Part shown: in pieces, positions 10,627 to 18,857 of the stretch | Numbering within the stretch: position 1 is the first letter of the stretch | How the letters are laid out: each line of letters begins with the position of its first letter | NCBI RefSeq assembly: GCF_900104355.1 | Contig: NZ_FNIY01000002.1 | Span: 806,001-870,000 of the forward strand | DNA from: Phyllobacterium sp. OV277 | Lineage (GTDB): Bacteria; Pseudomonadota; Alphaproteobacteria; Rhizobiales; Rhizobiaceae | Direction of reading: 5' to 3' | Length of the DNA: 64,000 bases | The notes under the pieces: model-generated | The model's database searches: none | The model's input: the letters and a program-made list of their open reading frames with translations, nothing else | Told to the model about the DNA's origin: nothing | Program-made: the position numbers and the translations under genes

Positions 10627-12013
10627 AGGTTCTCGTTCGACCGCTGAAGTTCTTCAACGGGCCGATAACCCTTGTGATCGGGCCGACCGCAACAGCATCT
10701 ACCGGTAATCGCTCAAGCGTATCCTTGTTTGGTGCATCGCCGCCGCGCCAGATGAGAACGATATCGTCCGCACTGCCCTTCGCTGGCGGCCAGTTTAACT
10801 GGACTGCTACATTGGCGGCGTCATCCTGTCTGTCGCCCGCAATGCGTGCAGGGGCCGAATTTTGCGCGCGAATAGCCCCTGCAACGGCATCAAACGGTGT
10901 GGACAGGCGTTCGGCACCAAACAGCATGACAATGGCAAAGGCTATTGGTGCAAGAATGTAAAATCCTGCAGATATGACCAGCAGATTTCGCGCGCCGTAT
11001 TTTTGCGGGAAATAAAGTGCCAGCAGGATAGCGGTTGGTGCCAGAATGGGTGCCATGTAGCGCTCTGCCACCGAATGATAATCGGCGAAAAGGACAATCA
11101 GACCAAAAGCCGTCAAACCGATGACAACAGTGCGGAAGAGCACTTTTCTCATATCGGCATCCCCGTCAGGCGCGGGCTTTGGATCGTCCTTGCGTCGGCC
11201 AATCAAAAAGATCAGGAGAGCCGGGCCAGACCAGAGAAATGCCGAAATAACAAGGCTGAGAACACCGTCTATCCCAAACCATGGAAGATCGAATGGCTGT
11301 AGCATCGGGATCGGATGGTTGAGTTTGACCATACGTCCAGCTGTTGCAGCCAATGGAGCGTTAACGGATGCAATGACGATGGGACTCAAAGCGGCCAAAA
11401 AAATGGCGAGGGAAATCCATGCTGGTTTGCGAAAGATTTGACGGCGAATGGCGGGGTTCAGCGCACAGGCGATCAAAAAACTGAACAGGAATATGAAGAA
11501 GTTATATTTTGCCAGCCCGCCGACGGCAGCCCAAACGCCAAGCCAGATATAAGCGGTGTAACCTCGTCCCGAGCGGATCAATGTCAGGGCATGTATGATG
11601 CCGATGGACGCGACAATTACCAAAAGTGTGTGTGCCGTTGTCTGGATCGACATCCACACGATTTGAGGCAGCAAAGCCGAGGCTGCCAGGGCCAATACTC
11701 CTGCGCGATCCCCACCCAGACGGCGTGCCGTGTCGAATGAAAGCCAGTGGTAAAGACCAAGCAGGCAAAGCCGAACAGTGACGGTTGCGACGACCCAGTT
11801 CCAGCCGGTCAGGTCGAGCGCCAGCCGGACAAGCCAGTTGTAAAGCGGTGGGTGTGAGTTGCCGTAGATCCAGGAAAAATCAACCGAACCAACAAATTGC
11901 GCTTCATCAATATCGAGAAACGGCGATAGTGCCAGCCTCAAGGCGATGACACCTACCGTGTAGCACAGTATGGCAATGGGTATTCGCCGGGCGAAATATG
12001 TCCAGTTGATCAT
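10568..12013 (-). CDS. Glycosyltransferase family 39 / ArnT-like membrane protein
   Basis: 481 residues from ATG 12013. The first loop contains the catalytic-type acidic motif LDIDEAQFVG and the conserved HPPLYNWLVRL. The rest has about 10-11 hydrophobic segments and a soluble C-terminal part of about 120 residues. Members move sugars from polyprenyl phosphate to lipid A, proteins or other envelope acceptors on the periplasmic side. The donor may be made by the adjacent family 2 enzyme. A TTG at 12031 in frame is a weaker start. The 3' end overlaps the convergent gene by 59 bases. Confidence 0.85.
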   Translation of the reverse strand: MINWTYFARRIPIAILCYTVGVIALRLALSPFLDIDEAQFVGSVDFSWIYGNSHPPLYNWLVRLALDLTGWNWVVATVTVRLCLLGLYHWLSFDTARRLGGDRAGVLALAASALLPQIVWMSIQTTAHTLLVIVASIGIIHALTLIRSGRGYTAYIWLGVWAAVGGLAKYNFFIFLFSFLIACALNPAIRRQIFRKPAWISLAIFLAALSPIVIASVNAPLAATAGRMVKLNHPIPMLQPFDLPWFGIDGVLSLVISAFLWSGPALLIFLIGRRKDDPKPAPDGDADMRKVLFRTVVIGLTAFGLIVLFADYHSVAERYMAPILAPTAILLALYFPQKYGARNLLVISAGFYILAPIAFAIVMLFGAERLSTPFDAVAGAIRAQNSAPARIAGDRQDDAANVAVQLNWPPAKGSADDIVLIWRGGDAPNKDTLERLPVDAVAVGPITRVIGPLKNFSGRTRTFSFQRYSSHSPLPDQNSDG

Positions 12014-12152
12014 TGGGCCGTCCAGTTTCAACGCTGCACTTAAAGAGATGCAACCTGACCGTTATTGTCATTTTATAACTCCCCACTACAACCAAGTGGG
12101 GCGACCCGCAATGCTACAAACGTCAGACTAAATTGATACCTGCCGGAAATGC

Positions 12153-12182
12153 AAAAACCGCCGGTTGTAACCGGCGGTTTTA
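12153..12182 (-). terminator. Terminator of the DUF1328 gene
   Basis: AAAACCGCCGG (12154-12164) and CCGGCGGTTTT (12171-12181) form a strong stem with a 6-base loop. On the minus strand it ends in a T run. It lies just after the DUF1328 stop and may act in both directions. Confidence 0.8.
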
Positions 12183-12200
12183 AGGAAGTTCCCGTTTTGA

Positions 12201-12365
12201 CTAGGCTTTGCGAAGGAGCCCCGCAATCAGCGAAATCACCAGAAGCGCCAAGAATACAAAGAAGATAATCTTTGCAATACCGACAGAAGCGCCAGCAATT
12301 CCGCCAAAGCCCAATACACCTGCCACAAGGGCAATAATCAGAAAAACCACTGCATAATAAAGCAT
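12201..12365 (-). CDS. DUF1328 small membrane protein
   Basis: 54 residues, beginning [16 protein letters not shown] and continuing [16 protein letters not shown], then a second hydrophobic helix and RKA at the end. This two-helix pattern with a central Gly/Ala loop is typical of DUF1328 (YtjA-like) proteins, which are frequent in stress regulons; the molecular role is not known. An exact GGAAC-N16-CGTT promoter lies 29-53 bases upstream, and a strong terminator follows, so it is a single-gene transcript under the general stress sigma factor. Confidence 0.85.
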   Translation of the reverse strand: MLYYAVVFLIIALVAGVLGFGGIAGASVGIAKIIFFVFLALLVISLIAGLLRKA

Positions 12366-12393
12366 TCTTATCTCCCTATCTTGTTGCTTTCAG

Positions 12394-12418
12394 AACGCTT
12401 CCAAAGAGACTTTGTTCC
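12394..12418 (-). promoter_or_regulatory. EcfG-type promoter for the DUF1328 gene
   Basis: On the minus strand GGAAC (12418-12414), 16 bases, CGTT (12397-12394): an exact match to the alphaproteobacterial general-stress sigma factor consensus, 29 bases from the start codon. Confidence 0.85.
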
Positions 12419-12453
12419 GATGCGGATAGTTTGATGGAATGCTTTGAGCAGTT

Positions 12454-13248
12454 TTATGCCTTTGCCTTGCTGCTTTCCTTGAAGAACAATGCCTGTGTAA
12501 TCAGTGCCTTGACCATGTCAGGATTAAAAGGCTTGGTGACAAGGAAGGTTGGCTCCGGCCGTTCGCCAGTCAGCAGGCGTTCCGGAAACGCGGTGATGAA
12601 GATGACAGGAACAGCATCCTGGCTAAGGATATTGTTCACTGCATCAATACCCGAACTACCATCGGCCAACTGGATGTCTGCAAGGATCATGCTGGGGTGG
12701 GTCTGGGCATATAGCTTGATCGCCTCATCCCGGGTGCGGGCAATCCCGACGACCCTGTGGCCCAGGCTTTCAACCATGTGTTCGATATCCATGGCGATTA
12801 ACGGCTCATCCTCAATAATCATGATATCGGTGGCAATCTGCTTGGAGATGCCGACGGAGGCTTCATCGAGCAGGCCATAGAGTTCCCGCTCATCAATATC
12901 GAGGATATCCAGTGTTTCGGCCTGACTGAATCCTTCAAGGCTGATGAGAAGGAAAGCCTGTCGCGCCCGTGGTGCAATGGCCGTCAGATTCGCTGCGGCA
13001 TGCTTTTCCCAGCCGAATTCCGATTGCAGTTCGAGAGGCCGCACATTGACGGAGTTGAAATGCTTGATCAGCAGCTTGTAGAGACTGACGCGATCAGATG
13101 ACGTTTCAGGGAAAAGGGAGACATCGCTGATGAGAATTTCAAGTGTGGCCGCCACATAGGCATCACCGGAGGACTGCGAGCCTGTAATGGCACGAGCGAA
13201 ACGACGAAGGTAGGGCAGATGAGGAGCGATCCGAGTGGACAATGACAT
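12454..13248 (-). CDS. phyR: PhyR, general stress response regulator (sigma-like domain plus receiver)
   Basis: 264 residues from ATG 13248 (SLSTRIAPHLPYLRRFARA); an upstream in-frame Met at 13305 is not homologous. Residues 1-130 are the ECF sigma-like domain that mimics EcfG. Residues 141-260 are a receiver with IIEDEPLIAMD, phospho-acceptor Asp about 191 in MILADIQLADG, IFITAFPE and the TKPF lysine. When phosphorylated, PhyR binds NepR and frees the sigma factor. It is divergent from nepR-ecfG, the classical arrangement in rhizobia and Brucella. The intergenic region has back-to-back GGAAC elements, pointing to autoregulation. Confidence 0.96.
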   Translation of the reverse strand: MSLSTRIAPHLPYLRRFARAITGSQSSGDAYVAATLEILISDVSLFPETSSDRVSLYKLLIKHFNSVNVRPLELQSEFGWEKHAAANLTAIAPRARQAFLLISLEGFSQAETLDILDIDERELYGLLDEASVGISKQIATDIMIIEDEPLIAMDIEHMVESLGHRVVGIARTRDEAIKLYAQTHPSMILADIQLADGSSGIDAVNNILSQDAVPVIFITAFPERLLTGERPEPTFLVTKPFNPDMVKALITQALFFKESSKAKA

Positions 13249-13300
13249 TATGATGATTTCCCTGTTCCCCTTGGGGATATTGAAGAAGAATACGAACCAA

Positions 13301-13358
13301 AACACATTCGCGAAAAAAAAGTTCCCCGGTGACGGAACTTTTCCTCATCTAAGGTATT
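13301..13358. promoter_or_regulatory. Divergent EcfG-like promoter pair between phyR and nepR
   Basis: Two -35 type GGAAC elements face outward, 8 bases apart: minus strand at 13325-13321 and plus strand at 13334-13338. Toward phyR the -10 at 16 bases is TGTT (one mismatch to CGTT). Toward nepR it is TATT (two mismatches), so that side is weaker. Confidence 0.55.
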
Positions 13359-13417
13359 ATCGACATTAATGTGCCTGCCAAAAGCTTTTGCGACGAACGA
13401 CCAGCAAAGATAGTAGA

Positions 13418-13621
13418 ATGAACGCAAACAAAAGTCTCTCCGACGTCCCTGACAAGGGACGCGTCCGCCGCCGCGACGTCAGAAACGCGGAATCAGAAAT
13501 CGGTTTAAAGCTTCGTGCACTTTATGCCTCTGTTCAGGAGGAGGAAATCCCTGTGCGATTTCTGGACCTTTTGGAAAAGCTCGACGAAGCTGAACGCAAC
13601 CATGCTCAGTCGTCAAAATAG
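13418..13621 (+). CDS. nepR: NepR, anti-sigma factor of the general stress response
   Basis: 67 residues from ATG 13418. The NepR core is clear: IGLKLRALYASVQEEEIPVR (first helix and linker), then FLDLLEKLDEAE (second helix). NepR sequesters EcfG and is itself trapped by phosphorylated PhyR. The basic N-terminus (GRVRRRDVR) is disordered-like as usual. It sits 11 bases upstream of ecfG, in one transcript. An in-frame ATG at 13388 would add ten residues lacking similarity. Confidence 0.92.
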   Translation: MNANKSLSDVPDKGRVRRRDVRNAESEIGLKLRALYASVQEEEIPVRFLDLLEKLDEAERNHAQSSK

Positions 13622-13632
13622 TAGGCGGTCGA

Positions 13633-14184
13633 ATGGTACATGAGTCTCCTGATTTCAAGAGAAATCTGATTGCGTCGCTGCCAAAGCTGCGTGCTTTCGC
13701 CGTATCGCTGATCGGCAACCCCGATCGCGCCGATGATCTTGTCCAGGACACGATCATGAAGGCGTGGGCCAAACAGGATTCTTTCGAGGCTGGCACGAAC
13801 ATCAAGGCTTGGCTGTTCACAATTCTGCGCAATGAATTTTATAGCCAGATGCGCAAACGCGGGCGTGAAGTGCAGGATTCCGACGGTATTTTTACAGAGC
13901 AGCTTTCAGTGCATCCGGCGCAATATGGATCACTCGATTTGCAGGATTTTCGCAAGGCTTTGGAAAAACTACCCGATGATCAGCGTGAGGCAATTATCCT
14001 TGTCGGTGCATCAGGTTTTTCCTACGAGGAAGCGGCCGATATTTGCGAATGCGCTGTCGGAACAATCAAGAGCCGGGTGAGCCGTGCGAGAACGCGATTG
14101 CAAGAGCTTCTTGATGTGCAGGGCGAGGTGGATTACGGGCCCGATTCTATCTCTACCCAGGTTACCTCAAACAAATTTGCCTGA
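13633..14184 (+). CDS. ecfG: EcfG, general stress response sigma factor
   Basis: 183 residues with region 2 (LRAFAVSLIGNPDRADDLVQ, then DTIMKAWAKQDSFEAGTNIK and WLFTILRNEFYS) and region 4 (LPDDQREAIILVGASGFSYE, then EAADICECAVGTIKSRVSRA). There is no extra C-terminal domain, as expected for ECF group 15. It directs RNA polymerase to GGAAC-N16/17-CGTT promoters, several of which lie within this window. It follows nepR directly and overlaps the convergent receiver gene by 18 bases at the 3' end. Confidence 0.95.
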   Translation: MVHESPDFKRNLIASLPKLRAFAVSLIGNPDRADDLVQDTIMKAWAKQDSFEAGTNIKAWLFTILRNEFYSQMRKRGREVQDSDGIFTEQLSVHPAQYGSLDLQDFRKALEKLPDDQREAIILVGASGFSYEEAADICECAVGTIKSRVSRARTRLQELLDVQGEVDYGPDSISTQVTSNKFA

Positions 14185-14586
14185 AATATCATCCTCATTT
14201 GTCCCTTGAGGCATTGGCGATGGCTTGGAAAATGCGGCTGCTACTGCCTGCAGGATCTGGGTCTTGCCATAGGGTTTCAGGACGACAGGCACATTGGCAA
14301 AGCCTGTGATGCCACTCCTTTGCTGGTCATAGGCGGTGACGAAGACAATAGGGGTACCCTGTCGTTGCAAAAGCATTGCTGCTTCGAACGATGAAGCGCC
14401 TCGAGCCTGAACTTCAAGAATGGCGATGTCGCATGGCTGCCCGCTCTGGACCCAGAAAAGCAGTTCTGCAACGGTTGAAACCACTTGAACAGATTTGGCA
14501 CCGCACTCTTCGGCGATGCGTTCCAGCTCCAGTCCTATCAGAAATTCATCGTCCAGAACGAGAAGTCGCTTGCCGGTTAGTTCCAT
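14167..14586 (-). CDS. Single-domain receiver with Glu at the phospho-acceptor position
   Basis: 139 residues from ATG 14586, with AGGAG eight bases upstream (a GTG two codons earlier is too close to that site). It is a lone receiver: acidic pair VLDDEFLIG (Asp 12-13), Thr in IVFVTAYDQ at about 84, and Lys in VVLKPYG at about 104. The phospho-acceptor strand reads CDIAILEVQARG, so the usual Asp is Glu 58. Related single-domain receivers regulate the PhyR pathway as phosphate sinks or intermediates; with Glu, this one is probably not phosphorylated in the standard way and may mimic the active state. It overlaps the 3' end of ecfG by 18 bases. Confidence 0.85.
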   Translation of the reverse strand: MELTGKRLLVLDDEFLIGLELERIAEECGAKSVQVVSTVAELLFWVQSGQPCDIAILEVQARGASSFEAAMLLQRQGTPIVFVTAYDQQRSGITGFANVPVVLKPYGKTQILQAVAAAFSKPSPMPQGTNEDDISGKFV

Positions 14587-14727
14587 ATTCACTGCTCCTA
14601 AAAACAGTGCCTATGCGCCCAATCGCTGATGTCTGTCATTTAACTATGACATGTCAAATGCGAAGAATTATCGGGCATTTGAGCGCCATCGTGCTAGCGT
14701 GCCGGACAACTCTCAATTGAGAAAAAC

Positions 14728-15483
14728 ATGAAAACAAGCTCAGCTTCAACGGTGCGGCAATTCCCTTGCGAAAAGTGTCCCTTACAGGATTTTCCGCATT
14801 TTCAGCCGCATGACAAGGAAGAGGTAACGTTTCTATCTGGCTTCAAGTCAGGTGAACTTGTTGCTGACACCGGTACAACGTTTCTGGTTGAGGGCGCCAA
14901 CAGTGCGCATCTGTTCACGGTTCTGTCGGGGTGGGCGTTTCGCTATAAAACCCTTGAAGATGGCCGCAGGCAGATACTCAACTATGTGCTCCCCGGTGAC
15001 CTTATCGGATTGCAAGGGTCCCTGATGAAAGAGATGCAGCACTCTATCGAGGCGATGTCGCCAGTCATTCTGTGCATGTTCCAACGCGATAAGTTACCTA
15101 ATCTTTTTCGCAATTTCCCCAGTCTTGCCTATGACATTACATGGCTGGCATCACGCGAAGAGCAGATGCTGGATGAAATTCTGCTGAGTGTCGGCAGGCG
15201 CTCTGCGTTAGAGCGTGCGGCATATCTGTTTGCGTTTATTTTCCAGCGTGCCAAATCAGTGGGCATGGTGAAGGACAACAAACTTTTCGCTCCGCTCAGG
15301 CAACAGCATGTCGCAGACACGCTTGGCCTGTCTATTGTGCATACCAATAAGACACTCAAGAAACTCGCCGCTCGCGGTGCATTACGCTGGGTTGATCGCG
15401 GGTGTGAAGTTCTTGATGAAGCAATGCTTCTGGATATATCGGGGTGGCAGGGTTTGCCGAAGGTGCAGAGACCCTTTATCTAA
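14728..15483 (+). CDS. Crp/Fnr family transcriptional regulator
   Basis: 251 residues. A cyclic-nucleotide-binding-type beta barrel occupies about residues 35-150 (VEGANSAHLFTVLSGWAFRY, ILNYVLPGDLIGLQG). A winged helix-turn-helix follows at about 195-235 (LFAPLRQQHVADTLGLSIVH and TNKTLKKLAARGALRW). The N-terminal FPCEKCPLQ has two Cys, but the full four-Cys iron-sulfur pattern of Fnr is not evident. Such proteins are common beside stress genes in rhizobia. A sensor kinase follows 58 bases later. The effector is unknown. Confidence 0.85.
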   Translation: MKTSSASTVRQFPCEKCPLQDFPHFQPHDKEEVTFLSGFKSGELVADTGTTFLVEGANSAHLFTVLSGWAFRYKTLEDGRRQILNYVLPGDLIGLQGSLMKEMQHSIEAMSPVILCMFQRDKLPNLFRNFPSLAYDITWLASREEQMLDEILLSVGRRSALERAAYLFAFIFQRAKSVGMVKDNKLFAPLRQQHVADTLGLSIVHTNKTLKKLAARGALRWVDRGCEVLDEAMLLDISGWQGLPKVQRPFI

Positions 15484-15541
15484 GTCATTCATGGAACGCA
15501 GGCCGATCCGAACGCCTCGGTTGTCAGGAGCAATGCATGTG

Positions 15542-16954
15542 ATGCAATGGCGTAGAATATTGACGGGTTTTTCCGAGAGACCGGGGCGCGGGCTGGCAAT
15601 TTTGATCTCGCTTGTCCTAATTGTCACGGCGGCTGCATCAACCGTTATTCTGACCCGCGGTTTCAATAACCAGATGGATGACGTCATCGCCACGTACCGG
15701 GTGCGCGAGCAGGCAGACCGTACGCTGGCACTTCTGAATGCGGCTCATAGCAACCAGCGTGGTTTTCTTCTGACCCAGAACCCGGCCTTTCTCGATTTAT
15801 ATCGCACTTCATCATCGCATCTGGATGAATCGCTCAACACGTTAAACGAGATGACAAGGGGCAATTCGCGCCAGCAGGTCATCGTTAGCCAAATTCAGGG
15901 GCTGGCGAAACAGAAACAGCAAAAAGTTGATTCAGCTATTGCGCTGTCGCTTGCCGGAAACAACAGCGATGCCCTTGCTTCGCTTGGACCGGATTTCGGT
16001 ATCGGGCAAATGGATGAAATCAAGAAAACCATCGACGGTTTTCTGGCTGAAGAGGACCGGCGGCTCATAGCACGCAATATTGCCATGGATGACCTGCGAT
16101 TCTGGCTTACGATCGCGTCAATTGCGTCTCTCGGAGGTGCGCTTATTCTGGCCTATATCCTCGCCAGCCGTACCAAGCGCTATGTCCGCAAGCTTACCGA
16201 GGGCCAATCAACGCTCCTTTCTGAAAAATCACAGCTGGAAGAAATGGTGCAACTGCGTACCGCCGAGCTGGAAAAAGCCATGCTGGTGGCCACGCGCGAG
16301 AGGGCGCGTGTCGAAACGCTTCTTCAGGATTCCGATCATCGCATCGGTAATTCATTGGCAACAGTTTCATCGCTTCTCGGTATCCAGATGCGTGATGTGT
16401 CGTCGGAGGAAATCCGAGCAGCTCTTGGTGCTGCGCGTGATCGTATCCAGACGATTTCTTCGGCGCATCGTCGCCTCCGGCTGGGCAAAGATCACGAAAC
16501 TGTTCGAGCCGATGAGTATCTGCCGGAGATCATTGCTGATCTGAAAGAATCCCATATTCATGACCGGGATATCCGGATCAGCTCCCATATTGAACCCATT
16601 GACCTGAGTTCGCGCGACGCCACAACACTGGGTATCATCATTGGCGAGTTGACCATGAACGCAATCAAGCACGCCTTCCCGCATAACCGCGCCGGGTCGA
16701 TTGCAATCAGTCTGGCGCATGATGTGAACGGTGTTGTTGCGCTTGATATTGCAGATAACGGCGTTGGTATCCAGAAGAAGCTCCAAAAACGTGCATCCGG
16801 TATTGGATCGGTGATTGTTGCGCAGCTGTGTCAACAGTTTGGAGGTGAGGTGAACTACGCTGCAAACCCAAGCGGCGGCACATTGGTGACGGTTACATTT
16901 CCTTCGCTCCAGAGCGGCGGGACTCCAGAAAAAAAGAAGGCAGAAAACGAATGA
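15542..16954 (+). CDS. Membrane sensor histidine kinase: CHASE3 plus HisKA_2-type kinase
   Basis: About 470 residues. A first membrane helix (LAILISLVLIVTAAASTVIL) is followed by a CHASE3-like periplasmic domain to about residue 175 (typical NQRGFLLTQNPAFLDLYR), a second helix (FWLTIASIASLGGALILAYI) and a coiled linker. The kinase has its His at about 266 in DSDHRIGNSLATVSSLLG and an ATPase with GELTMNAIKHAFPH and DNGVGI. HisKA_2/HWE kinases commonly feed PhyR. Start is uncertain: AGGAG at 15526-15530 supports GTG 15539 or ATG 15542 by spacing; ATG 15533 and 15491 are also in frame. The stimulus is not known. Confidence 0.85.
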   Translation: MQWRRILTGFSERPGRGLAILISLVLIVTAAASTVILTRGFNNQMDDVIATYRVREQADRTLALLNAAHSNQRGFLLTQNPAFLDLYRTSSSHLDESLNTLNEMTRGNSRQQVIVSQIQGLAKQKQQKVDSAIALSLAGNNSDALASLGPDFGIGQMDEIKKTIDGFLAEEDRRLIARNIAMDDLRFWLTIASIASLGGALILAYILASRTKRYVRKLTEGQSTLLSEKSQLEEMVQLRTAELEKAMLVATRERARVETLLQDSDHRIGNSLATVSSLLGIQMRDVSSEEIRAALGAARDRIQTISSAHRRLRLGKDHETVRADEYLPEIIADLKESHIHDRDIRISSHIEPIDLSSRDATTLGIIIGELTMNAIKHAFPHNRAGSIAISLAHDVNGVVALDIADNGVGIQKKLQKRASGIGSVIVAQLCQQFGGEVNYAANPSGGTLVTVTFPSLQSGGTPEKKKAENE

Positions 16955-16961
16955 AGGCGCG

Positions 16962-17183
16962 TCAGAGCGTTGCCGCGCCGGTCTCCGGCAAGTCTGCTTT
17001 TAGCTTTTCAAGAGCAAGCTCGATATCGCGCAGGTTGCGGGTGGAACCATCGTCAGTGTCCATTCCGCCTTCGGTTGCCGCGCGCTGCAATCCTCTTGCT
17101 TCACTTAAAAGTTCCTGCAGTTTTTCAATTTTTGCGGGTCTGGTCAGACTATTGTCGGATAGAATGTCTTTGACTTCGAGCAT
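16962..17183 (-). CDS. Small hypothetical helical protein, EcfG-controlled
   Basis: 73 residues from ATG 17183, which has AAGGGAG six bases upstream. The sequence is charged and predicted helical (MLEVKDILSDNSLTRPAKIE, then KLQELLSEARGLQRAATEGG), with no membrane segment. I do not recognise the family. It has an exact GGAAC-N16-CGTT promoter 33-57 bases upstream, divergent from a second exact promoter for the next kinase gene, so it belongs to the stress regulon. The 3' end is 7 bases from the convergent CHASE3 kinase gene. Confidence 0.7.
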   Translation of the reverse strand: MLEVKDILSDNSLTRPAKIEKLQELLSEARGLQRAATEGGMDTDDGSTRNLRDIELALEKLKADLPETGAATL

Positions 17184-17215
17184 AAATTTCTCCCTTGCAG
17201 TGTTGATCAGAAAGA

Positions 17216-17240
17216 AACGGCGCTGGCGAATAAATGTTCC
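17216..17240 (-). promoter_or_regulatory. EcfG-type promoter for the 73-aa protein
   Basis: Minus strand GGAAC (17240-17236), 16 bases, CGTT (17219-17216). Exact consensus. Confidence 0.85.
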
Positions 17241-17246
17241 GATTGG

Positions 17247-17271
17247 GGAACAAAGGGTAATTCGTCGCGTT
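17247..17271 (+). promoter_or_regulatory. EcfG-type promoter for the HWE kinase gene
   Basis: Plus strand GGAAC (17247-17251), 16 bases, CGTT (17268-17271). Exact consensus, 57 bases before the GTG start and only six bases from the divergent GGAAC element. Confidence 0.85.
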
Positions 17272-17327
17272 GATATCCGAAGCTGTTTTAATGTTGAAAG
17301 TAAGGGCGGCTCGACAAGGGGCGTCAT

Positions 17328-18857
17328 GTGAATATGAAGTCAGGCCATATTTCCGAAAACATGTCAGAATCTCTGTCAGCCCCAGCTCGGTTGGATGTGC
17401 TTTCGGCTGTAAGTCAGTTGGAATTTCAGTCGGATGAACTTTACGATCTTGTGTCTCTGGCGTTGTCATTGTCGGGCAGTGACGTGGCTCAAATTGTGCT
17501 GGTTGGAGAGAACCAAAACCAGATACTGACGCAAGCAGGAACAATTTCCAACCGATCGCCTGACCTGTGGGTTTTCGGTGCTGGCGCGCTGGCTTTCTCC
17601 GGGGATGATTGTCTGGTCATTCCCGATGCGCGCGCAGACAAACGCTTTTCCGATAACCACGCCGTGTCCGCGGCCCAGGGAGTGCGGTTTGTCGCAGCTG
17701 TTCCTGTGCGCGTTGAAGAAGAGCCTGTTGGCGCATTGATTATCGCATCCGTCGAACCCGTTCATGCCATCGCGCCGCAGCTTCAATCCCAGCTCAACCG
17801 GGTGGCTCGGCTTGCAGGCTCGTTTCTTGGCCTGAAGCGTGATGCGCAAAGCCGCACCAATTCCATTGCAACATTGCACAGAGACGAGTTGCGCAATGAT
17901 ATGGCGCTGGAGGTCGGCAATGTTGGCAGTTGGGTGTGGGACCTGAAAACAGGGAAATTTACAGGCAATAAGATGGCCTATTCCATGCTTGGACTCAAGG
18001 ATGACAAGCCGATCAATGGGGAGGATGTGTTTCGTGCGATGCATCCGGATGATTTTCCGCTGATGAAATCCGCATTCACACGGGCGCTCGCCCATAATCA
18101 GGATTACGTCGGTGAGTTTCGCGCCGCATCGTCAGGTCAATGGCTATTGGGTCGAGGTCGTATTTTCGAGCGTGATGCGGCGGGCAAGCCGCTGGTTGCT
18201 GTTGGTGTGAATATCGATATCACCAGCACCCGCAATGCTGCGGAGAAAACGCGGCTGTTGCTGCGCGAATTGAATCACCGGGTCAAAAACACGCTGGCTA
18301 TGCTGCAGTCTCTGGCACGGCAGACGCTCAACCGGACCTCCGATCCGGCAGAATTCATGGAAGCATTTTCTGGCCGCCTGAGAGCGATTTCCGAGGCGCA
18401 TACGCTTTTGTCGGATCGGGAATGGAGCGGCATCAGTCTCATTGATCTCATTACAAAACAGGTCGAGCCCTATGCGATCTATGACCCCTCACAGGTCATT
18501 CTTGAGGGCGAGGATATGGTTCTGCCGCCGGATCATGCGCTGGGTCTTGGCATTGCGTTGCATGAACTGGCTACCAATGCAGCCAAACATGGTGCGCTGT
18601 CGTCAGCACATGGCCGGGTGCGTGTTTCGTGGCAGACGGAACCCGGTCTCGATGAATCGCGTGTCGTTATCCATTGGGTGGAAACAGACGGTCCGCGCGT
18701 CACGCCTCCGGCAGCCCGCGGTCTGGGCGAGCGATTGATTGAGCGCAGTCTGGATAAGGTTTTGTCGAGCAGTGTCCGGTTGAGTTATCCCGAAACCGGC
18801 ATGGAAGTTCTGATTTCCATGCCGATAAAGGAAAGCTCAAACATCGTCGTTGGTTGA
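17328..18857 (+). CDS. HWE-family sensor histidine kinase with GAF and PAS domains
   Basis: 509 residues from GTG 17328, which has AAGGGG six bases upstream; ATG 17334 is also possible. No membrane helix is seen, so it is probably soluble. Residues 20-170 form a GAF-like domain (PDARADKRFSDNH, VRFVAAVPVRVEEEPVGALI). Residues 190-305 form a PAS domain (VGSWVWDLKTGKF, MHPDDFPLMKSAF). The HWE kinase has His about 317 in LRELNHRVKNTLAMLQSLAR and LHELATNAAKHGAL. Its own exact EcfG promoter suggests positive feedback into the PhyR pathway. The last 21 bases overlap the convergent next gene. Confidence 0.9.
   Translation: MNMKSGHISENMSESLSAPARLDVLSAVSQLEFQSDELYDLVSLALSLSGSDVAQIVLVGENQNQILTQAGTISNRSPDLWVFGAGALAFSGDDCLVIPDARADKRFSDNHAVSAAQGVRFVAAVPVRVEEEPVGALIIASVEPVHAIAPQLQSQLNRVARLAGSFLGLKRDAQSRTNSIATLHRDELRNDMALEVGNVGSWVWDLKTGKFTGNKMAYSMLGLKDDKPINGEDVFRAMHPDDFPLMKSAFTRALAHNQDYVGEFRAASSGQWLLGRGRIFERDAAGKPLVAVGVNIDITSTRNAAEKTRLLLRELNHRVKNTLAMLQSLARQTLNRTSDPAEFMEAFSGRLRAISEAHTLLSDREWSGISLIDLITKQVEPYAIYDPSQVILEGEDMVLPPDHALGLGIALHELATNAAKHGALSSAHGRVRVSWQTEPGLDESRVVIHWVETDGPRVTPPAARGLGERLIERSLDKVLSSSVRLSYPETGMEVLISMPIKESSNIVVG

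Noticed and set aside
13334-13358. Strong EcfG promoter toward nepR
   Set aside because: GGAAC is exact but the -10 at 16 bases is TATT and no CGTT occurs at 17; kept only as part of a weak divergent element.
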